Below, piece after piece: positions 1 through 7,054 of a stretch of 7,542 nucleotides of DNA (position 1 is its first letter; each line of letters opens with the position of its first letter). A model generated the notes under the pieces. That model saw nothing but the letters and a program-made list of their open reading frames with translations. It searched no databases and had not been told where the DNA came from. Made by a program: the position numbers and the translations under genes. The stretch spans positions 1 to 7,542 of the forward strand of contig JAEWEK010000419.1 of the NCBI GenBank assembly GCA_023389425.1. Reading direction: 5' to 3'. Origin of the DNA: Pseudomonadota bacterium (GTDB lineage Bacteria > Pseudomonadota > Gammaproteobacteria > Burkholderiales > Burkholderiaceae_D).

Positions 1-1
1 T

Positions 2-265
2 GCGGCGCCCGCGCCGGCGCGGCATGCCGAGCGGCGCCTGCTGCTGGCCGCCGGCGGTGCGGCCGTGCTGGGCGCGGTGCTGGTGCTGCTCGGCCAGGCC
101 CTGTTCTTCCGCCCCGCCCCCGCAGCGGCGCCGGTGGTGCAGGCGAAGGAGCTTACGCCGGAACAAAGCGCCGCCCTCCAGAACGGCGAAAAATTGGCAC
201 GCATCGTCGCGAAACTCGACAAGAAAACCCGCAGCGCAATCGAAGCCGAAATGCAGAAACCCTGA
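2..265 (+). CDS. 3' end of an unrecognised single-pass membrane protein (partial)
   Basis: The reading frame is open from the left edge and ends with TGA at 263-265, giving the last 87 residues of a longer protein. An Ala/Pro-rich start with Arg/His just before the hydrophobic stretch (RHAERR) is followed by a transmembrane helix of about 23 residues (LLLAAGGAAVLGAVLVLLGQ and on to FF). A Pro/Ala linker and a charged, probably helical tail of about 40 residues ending EAEMQKP come next. Basic residues before the helix suggest N-in topology, placing the tail in the periplasm. I do not recognise the family. ATG codons at 24 (another frame) and 65 (inside the helix) are unlikely starts. The M16 peptidase gene begins 30 nt after the stop, so the two may be co-transcribed. 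Confidence 0.6.
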   Translation, partial: AAPAPARHAERRLLLAAGGAAVLGAVLVLLGQALFFRPAPAAAPVVQAKELTPEQSAALQNGEKLARIVAKLDKKTRSAIEAEMQKP

Positions 266-285
266 CGCGGCCGGCCGGGCCGCAT

Positions 286-290
286 GGAGG
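286..290 (+). promoter_or_regulatory. Shine-Dalgarno site of the M16 peptidase gene
   Basis: GGAGG at 286-290 stands 5 nt before the ATG at 296-298. It overlaps the upstream in-frame ATG at 284-286, which therefore cannot use it and has no good ribosome site of its own. This decides the start in favour of 296. Confidence 0.75.
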
Positions 291-295
291 ACGAC

Positions 296-3106
296 ATGAA
301 GCCTCAACTGCTGTTCGCCGCCACCGTCCTGCTGGCCGCGCTGGGCGGCCCGCTTTCCCGCGCCGCTCCCGCCGCCGCGCCGCCCGCGCCGCTGGTGCAC
401 GTCGATTACAGCAAAACCGTGCTGCCCAACGGCCTGGAAGTGATCCTGGTCGAGGACCACCGCCTGCCCATCGTCGCGGTGAATATCTGGTACCACGTCG
501 GTCCGGCCAACGAGGCGCCAGGCCTGACCGGCTTCGCCCACCTGTTCGAGCACATGATGTTCGCCGCCACCCGCCACGTGCCGCGCGGGATGGCCGACAC
601 CCTGCTCGAAGGCGCCGGCGCGACCGACAGCAACGGCAGCACCGACTTCGACCGCACCAACTACTACGACACCGTGCCGTCCAACCAGCTCGAGCTGGCC
701 TTGTGGATCCACTCCGACCGGATGGGCTACCTGCTCGACGTGCTGGACCAGTCGGCGCTGTCGAACCAGCAGGACGTGGTGCGCAACGAGCGCCGCCAGA
801 ACATCGAGGACCGGCCCTACGGCATCGTCGAGGAGGCGCTGTACCACACGCTGTTCCCGAAGGAGCATCCCTACTACGGCAACGTGATGGGTTCGCACGC
901 CGACATCCAGAGCGCGAAGCTGGCCGACGTGAGGGAATTCTTCCGCCGCTACTACGGCCCGGACAACGCCAGCATCGTCATCGCCGGCGACATCGACAAG
1001 GCGAAGACGCTCGCGCTGGTGCGCAAATACTTCGGCGGCTTCAAGGGCAGCGGGCCGGTGGCGCGGCGCGCGGTGGTCACGCCGCCCATCGCCAGCGAGC
1101 GCCGTGTCGAGGTCGCGGACCGGATCGAGCTGCCACGCGTGTTCATCGGCTGGCTGACGCCGCCCGCCTACCATCCGGGCGACGCGGAGCTGGACGTGCT
1201 GGCGCAGATCCTCGCCGGCGGCAAATCGAGCCGGCTGTACAAGACGCTGGTGTACGACCGCCAGATCGCGCAGGAGGTGAACGCCTCGCAGAACTCCTAC
1301 GGGATCGCGTCGACCTTCGTGGTGGACGTGACCGCCCGCCCCGGCCAGCCGCTGCGCGAGATCGAGGCGGCGGTCGACAAGGAACTGGCGGCGCTACGCG
1401 ACAACGGCCCCACCGAGCGCGAAGTCGAACGGGCCCGCAATATGATCGAGACGCGGCTGCTGGCGCAGATCCAGAAGCTCGGCAACGACGGCCTGGCCAA
1501 TCTCGTCAACCGCTACAACCAGTACACCGGCGATCCGGGCTACCTGCAGAAGGACCTGGAACGCGTGCGCCGCGTGACGGCCGCGGACGTGCAGCGCGCC
1601 GCGCGCCAGTACCTGCAGCGCAATGCGCGCGCCGTGGTCGACGGCGTGCCGGGGCAGCAGAAGCTTCCGCCCGAGGTGCCGACACCGCCGCCATCGGAGC
1701 GCAAGCCGGAGACGGTGGCCGGCATCAACCGCGACGAGGCATGGCGCTACAAGGCGCCCAAGGCCGGGCCGGCGCCGCATGTCACGCTGCCGCGCGCGGA
1801 CAGCTTCCAGCTCGCCAACGGCCTCACCGTCATTCACTACTACAATCCGGCGCTGCCGCTGGTGGCGGCACGGCTGGTGGTCCGCAGCGGCACCGATGCC
1901 AACCCCGCCGACACGCCGGGGCTTGCCGACTTCACCGCCACCACCCTGGACGAAGGCACCACCACGCGCAGCGCCTTGCAGATCGCGGACGAGATCGCGC
2001 AGCTCGGCGCGGCACTGGGCAGCGGCAGCTCGGCGGACGCATCATCGGTGTCGCTGTTTGCGCTGAAGTCGAATTTCGCGCCGGGCTTTGCGATCATGGC
2101 CGACGTCGCGCTGCGCCCCGCCTTCCCCACCTCGGAAGTCGAGCGCCAGCGCGCCAGCCGCCTGGCCGAACTGGCGCAGCAGCGCGACGAACCGGAGCTT
2201 GTCGCTTCGGTGGCCGCCAGCGGCGCGCTGTACGGCGCCGGGAATCCTTATGGCTACGGGCGGCTCGGCACCGATGCGGCGATCCGCGGCGTCTCGCGCG
2301 ACGACCTGCTGAACTTCTGGCGCCGCCACTACGTTCCGGCCAATGCGGCGCTGGTGGTGGCCGGCGACATCACGCGCGACGAGCTGCGCACGCTGGCCGA
2401 AACTCAGCTGCAAGGCTGGTCAGGCACGATGCGTCCCGCGAGCGGCCCCGGTGCGGCGCAGACCACGCCGGCGAGGATGGTCATCGTCGACAAGCCGGGC
2501 GCGGCGCAGACCGCGCTGCGCATCACCGGCATCGGCGCGGCGCGCACCACGCCGGACTATCCGGCGCTGGAAGTGATGAACGCGGCGCTCGGCGGGCTGT
2601 TCTCAAGCCGCATCAACAACAATCTGCGCGAGCAGAAAGGCTACAGCTACGGCATGTTCTCGCAGTTCCGCTACGACCGCACGCCGGGGCCGTTCGCGGT
2701 GTCCGGCAGCGTGCGTGGCGATGTGACCGGCGCGTCGGTGACCGAGATTTTCAGGGAGGTCGAGCGCATGCGCGCGCAGCCGATGCGCGCGCAGGAACTG
2801 GCCGGGGCACGCAACTCGCAGATCCTGTCGCTGCCGGTGCAGTTCGAGACCGACGAGGCAATCAGCGGCAGCCTGGCCGAGCTGTTCGTGTTCGGGCTGC
2901 CGGCCGACTACTACCAGCAGCTGCCGTCGCGCTTCGCGGCGGTAACGGCGCAGCAGGCGCAGGCGGTGGCGCGCAGATATCTCGCGCCTGACAAGATGAT
3001 CGTGGTGGCGGTGGGCGACCGCGCGAAAATCCAGCCGCAACTCGATTCGCTCAAGCTGGGCAAGACCGAGCTGCGCGACAGCGACGGCCAGCTGCAGGAG
3101 CGCTGA
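296..3106 (+). CDS. Exported two-domain M16 family zinc metallopeptidase (pitrilysin type)
   Basis: The product is 936 residues from ATG 296. Residues 1 to about 24 form a signal peptide (MKPQ, hydrophobic core, then SRAA), so the enzyme should act in the periplasm. The N-terminal M16 domain carries the inverted zinc motif HLFEH: H82 and H86 as ligands, E85 as catalytic base, and E165 in the VVRNERR motif as third ligand. An M16 C-type domain follows (about 190-400). From about residue 498 the fold repeats, but the HxxEH positions are A548, L551 and D552, so this half cannot bind zinc. It keeps the family Arg/Tyr pair (R778 and Y785 in LREQKGYSYG), which helps bind substrate. A fused active plus inactive pair of about 900 residues is usual for bacterial periplasmic M16 proteins; these peptidases cleave peptides enclosed in the clamshell. 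The natural substrate is unknown. The start at 296 is chosen over ATG 284 because of the GGAGG placement and because it gives a clean signal peptide. Confidence 0.92.
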   Translation: MKPQLLFAATVLLAALGGPLSRAAPAAAPPAPLVHVDYSKTVLPNGLEVILVEDHRLPIVAVNIWYHVGPANEAPGLTGFAHLFEHMMFAATRHVPRGMADTLLEGAGATDSNGSTDFDRTNYYDTVPSNQLELALWIHSDRMGYLLDVLDQSALSNQQDVVRNERRQNIEDRPYGIVEEALYHTLFPKEHPYYGNVMGSHADIQSAKLADVREFFRRYYGPDNASIVIAGDIDKAKTLALVRKYFGGFKGSGPVARRAVVTPPIASERRVEVADRIELPRVFIGWLTPPAYHPGDAELDVLAQILAGGKSSRLYKTLVYDRQIAQEVNASQNSYGIASTFVVDVTARPGQPLREIEAAVDKELAALRDNGPTEREVERARNMIETRLLAQIQKLGNDGLANLVNRYNQYTGDPGYLQKDLERVRRVTAADVQRAARQYLQRNARAVVDGVPGQQKLPPEVPTPPPSERKPETVAGINRDEAWRYKAPKAGPAPHVTLPRADSFQLANGLTVIHYYNPALPLVAARLVVRSGTDANPADTPGLADFTATTLDEGTTTRSALQIADEIAQLGAALGSGSSADASSVSLFALKSNFAPGFAIMADVALRPAFPTSEVERQRASRLAELAQQRDEPELVASVAASGALYGAGNPYGYGRLGTDAAIRGVSRDDLLNFWRRHYVPANAALVVAGDITRDELRTLAETQLQGWSGTMRPASGPGAAQTTPARMVIVDKPGAAQTALRITGIGAARTTPDYPALEVMNAALGGLFSSRINNNLREQKGYSYGMFSQFRYDRTPGPFAVSGSVRGDVTGASVTEIFREVERMRAQPMRAQELAGARNSQILSLPVQFETDEAISGSLAELFVFGLPADYYQQLPSRFAAVTAQQAQAVARRYLAPDKMIVVAVGDRAKIQPQLDSLKLGKTELRDSDGQLQER
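2768..2794 (+). repeat. Short in-frame tandem repeat in the M16 gene
   Basis: ATGCGCGCGCAG occurs at 2768-2779 and again at 2783-2794, separated by CCG (period 15 bp), and encodes MRAQ-P-MRAQ in the inactive half of the peptidase. The copies are identical, consistent with a small duplication, though GC-rich codon bias could also produce it. Confidence 0.5.
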
Positions 3107-3138
3107 TCCTCTAGCGCGGCAGCGCGCGGGCGAGGACC

Positions 3139-3167
3139 TTGCGGTCATGGGTTTTTTCGACTAACAT
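3139..3167 (+). promoter_or_regulatory. Candidate sigma-70 promoter of the metal-efflux operon
   Basis: TTGCGG (3139-3144) and TAACAT (3162-3167) are separated by exactly 17 bp and match the -35 and -10 consensus at 3 and 4 of 6 positions. Transcription would begin near 3174. The -10 box runs into the left arm of the palindrome at 3163-3188, so a bound repressor would block polymerase. An alternative -10 is TATATT at 3175-3180 (5 of 6), with only a T-run (3152-3157) at the -35 position. Neither is proved. Confidence 0.4.
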
Positions 3168-3188
3168 GTGAACGTATATTCACATGTT
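3163..3188. promoter_or_regulatory. Perfect inverted repeat, likely operator for the ArsR/SmtB repressor
   Basis: AACATGTGAA (3163-3172), a 6-bp spacer CGTATA, then TTCACATGTT (3179-3188): the two 10-bp arms are exact reverse complements. The core TGAA-N6-TTCA is the arrangement found in SmtB/CzrA-type operators (known family knowledge). It lies directly before and partly within the start of the regulator gene, across candidate -10 elements. The inference is that the encoded repressor binds here and leaves when it binds metal, giving autoregulation of both genes. Confidence 0.8.
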
Positions 3189-3510
3189 TATTATGAACAA
3201 GCACTCTCTTCCAGACGACTGGATCGACCAGCTCGCCGACCTGTTCCATCTGCTGGGAGATCCGACCCGGCTGCGTATCGTGCTCGCCTGCCTGGCGGAG
3301 CCGATCGCCGTGGGCGACATCGCCGCCTCGCTCGAATTGTCCAGCTCGCTGGTAAGCCACCACCTGCGCCTGCTGCGCGCGGCGCGCATCGTCAAGGCCG
3401 AGCGCCAGGGCAAGCAGGTTTTCTACTCGGCTGCCGATGCGCACATCAGCAACCTCCTGGCCAATATGGCCGAACACATCGCCGAACCGGCGCACCCGTC
3501 CGAAGCATGA
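3184..3510 (+). CDS. ArsR/SmtB-family zinc-type metalloregulator
   Basis: A small winged-helix repressor, 108 residues from ATG 3184 or 105 from ATG 3193. The family signature LGDPTRLRIV is at 24-33, the recognition helix SSSLVSHHLRLLR at 53-65, and the beta wing ERQGKQVFYS at 73-82. The final helix holds D85-x-H87 and H98-x-x-E101, with the exact spacing of the alpha-5 zinc ligands of SmtB (D104, H106, H117, E120), shared between subunits in the dimer. The alpha-3 Cys motif (ELCVCD type) is absent and the only Cys is C36, so zinc or cobalt sensing is more likely than arsenic or cadmium-thiolate sensing. Neither ATG has a Shine-Dalgarno sequence, and the first lies inside the operator palindrome. 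The stop TGA shares bases with the ATG of the transporter (ATGA), so the two are translationally coupled. Expected role: repress the operon until metal is in excess. Confidence 0.9.
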   Translation: MFIMNKHSLPDDWIDQLADLFHLLGDPTRLRIVLACLAEPIAVGDIAASLELSSSLVSHHLRLLRAARIVKAERQGKQVFYSAADAHISNLLANMAEHIAEPAHPSEA

Positions 3511-4463
3511 GCATCCATCACCAACACAATCACGACCACGCGCATGACCACGATCACGGGCATGGACACGGCCACCACCACCACGCGGCGCCGGGCGACA
3601 ATATGCGCGCCTTCGCGATTGCGGTGGCGCTCAACGCCCTGTTCGTCGTCGTCGAATTCGCCTATGGCTTCGTCGCCAATTCGACCGCGCTGATGGCCGA
3701 TGCCGGCCACAACCTGTCGGACGTGCTGGGCCTGCTGATGGCCTGGGGCGCGGCCTTGCTGGCCAAGTCCAAGCCGGACGAACGCTACACCTACGGCTTG
3801 CGCAGCTCCTCGATCCTCGCCGCGCTGGCCAATGCCCTGCTGCTGCTGGTCGCCTGCGGCGCGATCGGGTGGGAAGCGGTGCTGCGCTTTACCAGCCCGC
3901 CGCCGGTGGCCGGGCTGACCGTGTCGATCGTCGCCGCCATCGGCGTGCTGGTCAATGGCTTCTCGGCATTGCTGTTCATGGCCGGCCGCAAGGACGACCT
4001 GAACGTGCGCGGCGCCTACCTGCACATGGCGGCCGACGCGGCGATCTCGCTGGGCGTCGTGGTGTCGGGCCTGATCATCATGTGGACCGGCTGGGCGTGG
4101 CTGGATTCGGCGGTGAGCCTGGTGATTGTCGTGCTGATCGTCGCCGGGACCTGGTCCCTGCTGCGCGAATCGGCGCAGCTGATGCTGGCCGCCGTGCCGC
4201 CGCATATCGATGCGGCCAAGGTACGCACCTTCCTGATGCAGCGGCCCGGCGTGAAAGAGGTGCACGACCTGCACATCTGGGCGATGAGCACGACGGAGGC
4301 AGCGCTGACGGCGCACATCGTGATGCCGGAAGGTTATCCGGGCGATGCGGCGATCGATGCGATCGTCGAGCAGCTAAGGCATGATTTCAAGATCCACCAC
4401 TGCACGCTGCAGGTGGAAGAAGGCACGACCGATCATGGCTGCGTGCTGCATGGGGCGCATTGA
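3507..4463 (+). CDS. Cation diffusion facilitator (CzcD/ZitB-type Zn/Cd exporter)
   Basis: The 318-residue inner-membrane antiporter exports divalent metal from the cytoplasm in exchange for protons. Residues 4-26 are a His-rich tail (14 His, alternating with Asp/Gly), a likely cytoplasmic metal-collecting segment. Six membrane helices fall at roughly 34-53, 60-85, 100-122, 134-158, 170-192 and 196-216. The transport site is visible as H68/D72 in helix 2 (GHNLSD) and H173/D177 in helix 5 (HMAAD), the His-Asp/His-Asp set of Zn/Cd exporters rather than the Asp-rich set of YiiP. The cytosolic domain (about 222-318) has the HDLHIW motif at 253-258 and a Cys/His-bearing end (HHC at 297-299, then GCVLHGAH). 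It starts inside the repressor stop codon without a strong ribosome site, so it depends on translation of the upstream gene. Zinc is the likeliest substrate; cadmium or cobalt is possible. Confidence 0.93.
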   Translation: MSIHHQHNHDHAHDHDHGHGHGHHHHAAPGDNMRAFAIAVALNALFVVVEFAYGFVANSTALMADAGHNLSDVLGLLMAWGAALLAKSKPDERYTYGLRSSSILAALANALLLLVACGAIGWEAVLRFTSPPPVAGLTVSIVAAIGVLVNGFSALLFMAGRKDDLNVRGAYLHMAADAAISLGVVVSGLIIMWTGWAWLDSAVSLVIVVLIVAGTWSLLRESAQLMLAAVPPHIDAAKVRTFLMQRPGVKEVHDLHIWAMSTTEAALTAHIVMPEGYPGDAAIDAIVEQLRHDFKIHHCTLQVEEGTTDHGCVLHGAH

Positions 4464-4489
4464 GGGTACCGCCCCCGCCAATAAAAACG

Positions 4490-4593
4490 CGTCATTCCCG
4501 CGAAAGCGGGAATCCCATTTTGCTCGCCCTACGGTATGGCTTGCTGAATCGGTGCGCTTGGGAAATGGGGTTCCCGCCTGCGCGGGAACGACG
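4490..4593. repeat. Inverted pair of REP/dRS3-like hairpins in a convergent gap
   Basis: The left arm 4490-4520 and the reverse complement of the right arm 4563-4593 agree at 27 of 31 bases, enclosing 42 bp. Each arm is itself a hairpin. The left has an 8-bp stem ATTCCCGC/GCGGGAAT with a GAAA loop (4494-4513); the right has an 8-bp stem GTTCCCGC/GCGGGAAC with a CTGC loop (4570-4589). The left hairpin fits the 20-bp ATTCCC-N8-GGGAAT pattern known as dRS3 in Neisseria, a type of repeat also common in other proteobacteria. The doublet arrangement resembles a REPIN. It separates the convergent transporter and cysK genes and may help stop transcription from both sides, although no good T-run follows either stem. 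Confidence 0.8.
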
Positions 4594-4608
4594 TTCATTC
4601 GCAAGCGA

Positions 4609-5541
<933 letters not shown>

Positions 5542-5547
5542 GGCCGG

Positions 5548-5553
5548 CCTCCC
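5548..5553 (-). promoter_or_regulatory. Shine-Dalgarno site of cysK
   Basis: On the minus strand GGGAGG occurs 6 nt before the cysK ATG, in the 33-nt gap after the FKBP stop. It fixes the cysK start and shows that cysK can be translated independently within the operon message. Confidence 0.75.
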
Positions 5554-5574
5554 GCTGGTGGTGTTGGAGCTGGT

Positions 5575-6060
5575 TTACTTCACGTCCAGCAGTTCCACGT
5601 CGAAGATCAGGTCGGCGTTGGGCGGGATGGCGCCGCCGCCGGCACCGCGCACGCCGTAGGCCAGCTCGCTCGGGATGATGAGGGTGCGCTTGCCGCCGAC
5701 CTTCATGCCGGCCACGCCCTGGTCCCAGCCCTTGATGACCATGCCGGCGCCGAGCTTGAACTCGAGCGGCTCGCGGCCGATGGAAGAATCGAACTTCTTG
5801 CCGCGGTGGCTGGACAACATCGGCTTGTAGAACCAGCCGGTGTAGTTGACGACGACGGTCTTGCCGGGCTCGGCTTCCTTGCCCTTGCCGACCACGTGGT
5901 CGGTGATTTGCAGCTGCGGGCCTTGCGGCTGGGCCTGGCCGGTGGCGGTGGCTTGCGCGCTGCCGGCCTTGTCGGCGCCGGCGGCGGGCTGGCCGCCCTC
6001 TTGCGCGCCGGCGGTGGCGGCGGCGAACAGCAGGGCGATACATACGGAACGACGGATCAT
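5575..6060 (-). CDS. Exported FKBP-type peptidyl-prolyl cis-trans isomerase
   Basis: A 161-residue folding catalyst that speeds rotation about X-Pro bonds, probably in the periplasm. Residues 1-20 are a signal peptide ending AGAQ. Residues 21-50 form a low-complexity Gln/Ala/Gly linker, and the FKBP domain occupies about 51-161. The active-site set of FKBP12 can be placed: Y73 (VNYTGW), F90 and D91 (FDSS), V108 and I109 (MVIKGWDQG), W112, Y135 (SELAYG) and F153, so it should be active. The loop between Y73 and F90 is a few residues longer than in minimal FKBPs (FYKPMLSSHRGKK). The C-terminus VELLDVK is a normal domain end. A weak ribosome site, AAAGAG, lies 5 nt before the ATG. The gene sits between tcdA (39 nt gap) and cysK (33 nt gap) on the same strand, so co-transcription is likely. 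The client proteins are unknown. Confidence 0.92.
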   Translation of the reverse strand: MIRRSVCIALLFAAATAGAQEGGQPAAGADKAGSAQATATGQAQPQGPQLQITDHVVGKGKEAEPGKTVVVNYTGWFYKPMLSSHRGKKFDSSIGREPLEFKLGAGMVIKGWDQGVAGMKVGGKRTLIIPSELAYGVRGAGGGAIPPNADLIFDVELLDVK

Positions 6061-6099
6061 GTTGGCTCTTTCGTCAGTGAAAAGATTTCAAACCGATCC

Positions 6100-6966
6100 T
6101 TATGATAACAAGGCAGCTTCCTGTTGCACAGTTTCCAAGGGTGCGGGGGCATTGGCGGCCTCGGCCATGCGGCGCAGCACGTGGCCGGCCGCGACCATGC
6201 CGAAGGTCGCGGTCACCACCATACCCGATCCGAATCCCGCACAATTGAGGCCGGTCACGCTGTTGGCGTCCATCGCGCAGGCATCGCCGCTGTCCGGATA
6301 GCGCAGCGGTTCCGTCGAGAACACGGCGTCGATGTGGTACTTGTTTTTCTCGCCTTTCGCGAAGCCGTAGTGGGCGCGCAGGATCTTGCGCACTTTTTTC
6401 AGCAGCGGCTCCTGCTCGGTGCGGCCGAGGTCGCGCACTTCGACGCGGGTCGGGTCGAGCTGGCCGCCGGCGCCGCCGCTGGTCAGCAGCGGAATCTTGT
6501 GCCGGCTGCAGTAAGCGATCAGCGCGGCCTTGGCCTTCACGCCGTCGATGGCGTCAATCACGTAATCGTAGCGGTCCACGCCGATCATGGTGTCGAGATT
6601 GTCCTGGTCGATGAAGTCCTCGACCAGCGTGACCTCGCAAAACGGATTGATCTCGGCGATACGGCGCTTGAGCGCCTCGATCTTCGGCAGGCCGATGGTC
6701 GAGGACAGCGCCTGGATCTGGCGGTTGATGTTGGACTCGGCCACGTTGTCGAGGTCGATCAGGGTCAGCTGGCCGATGGCGCTGCGCGCCAGCGCCTCGA
6801 CCACCCACGAGCCGACGCCGCCGACGCCGATCACGCAAACGTGCGCCGTGCGGAATCGTTCCAGCGCACGCTCGCCGTACAGGCGCGCGATGCCGCCGAA
6901 GCGGCGTGCGAAGTCGACTTCGTCCTCCAGCGCGGCGGCCAGAATTTCGGAATTGCTTGTGCTCAT
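6100..6966 (-). CDS. tcdA: tRNA threonylcarbamoyladenosine dehydratase
   Basis: An E1-like ATP-dependent enzyme (also called CsdL or YgdL) that cyclises t6A at position 37 of ANN-decoding tRNAs to ct6A, improving decoding. The product is 288 residues, close to the 268 of E. coli. The ThiF/MoeB-type nucleotide site is clear: GVGGVGSW at 47-54, then DLD at 71-73, the Arg finger region NINRQ at 79-83, K95, and DAIDGVKAK at 138-146. The C-terminal half has the TcdA-specific GGAGGQLDPT at 164-173 and GFGSGMVVTATFGMVAA at 244-260. An in-frame TAA at 6976-6978 limits the gene upstream, so ATG 6966 is the start, although AGGA touches the ATG with no spacing and gives a poor ribosome site. It is the first gene of the minus-strand trio. 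In E. coli the protein works with the CsdA/CsdE cysteine desulfurase pair, neither of which is in this window. Confidence 0.94.
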   Translation of the reverse strand: MSTSNSEILAAALEDEVDFARRFGGIARLYGERALERFRTAHVCVIGVGGVGSWVVEALARSAIGQLTLIDLDNVAESNINRQIQALSSTIGLPKIEALKRRIAEINPFCEVTLVEDFIDQDNLDTMIGVDRYDYVIDAIDGVKAKAALIAYCSRHKIPLLTSGGAGGQLDPTRVEVRDLGRTEQEPLLKKVRKILRAHYGFAKGEKNKYHIDAVFSTEPLRYPDSGDACAMDANSVTGLNCAGFGSGMVVTATFGMVAAGHVLRRMAEAANAPAPLETVQQEAALLS

Positions 6967-7054
6967 TCCTGAATTTTAGCGGACGTTTCCGTACGGACTG
7001 GCCTAAAATAGCTCTTCGTCAAGCAAATATTTTTCTCCTGCCAGAAACCCGCAC
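6967..7054. promoter_or_regulatory. Divergent promoter region between tcdA and the hemerythrin gene
   Basis: This 88-bp, relatively AT-rich gap must hold start signals for both strands. On the plus strand TAAAAT at 7004-7009 matches the -10 consensus at 5 of 6 positions, but no good -35 lies 16-18 bp upstream. On the minus strand TTGACG (7022-7017) is a good -35 without a matching -10 at the right distance. A minus-strand TAAAAT lies only 6 nt before the tcdA ATG. The functional elements cannot be settled by eye. Confidence 0.35.

Noticed and set aside
284..295. Upstream in-frame ATG giving an M16 protein four residues longer (MEDD-)
   Set aside because: The GGAGG ribosome site overlaps this ATG and is correctly spaced for ATG 296, which also gives a clean signal peptide.
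703..2991. Very long second reading frame inside the M16 gene (762 codons)
   Set aside because: It is an Arg/Ala/Gly-rich frame typical of GC-rich shadow coding, with no recognisable motif, while the overlapping frame encodes clear M16 motifs.
3092..3157. Possible terminator after the M16 gene (GCGCT/AGCGC stem at 3100-3117; T-run at 3152-3157)
   Set aside because: The stem is only 5 bp with an 8-nt loop and no T-run behind it, and the T-run has only a 4-bp GACC/GGTC hairpin, separated from it by several bases. Not convincing.
3423..4316. Long antisense frame across the transporter gene (297 codons)
   Set aside because: His/Arg/Gln-rich composition with no domain; it mirrors the codon bias of the real transporter gene.
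4494..4589. CRISPR-like repeat units
   Set aside because: Only two hairpin units, in inverted rather than direct orientation, with no regular spacers and no cas genes.
6124..6972. Plus-strand frame of 282 codons opposite tcdA
   Set aside because: No recognisable motif and shadow-like composition; tcdA on the other strand is unambiguous.
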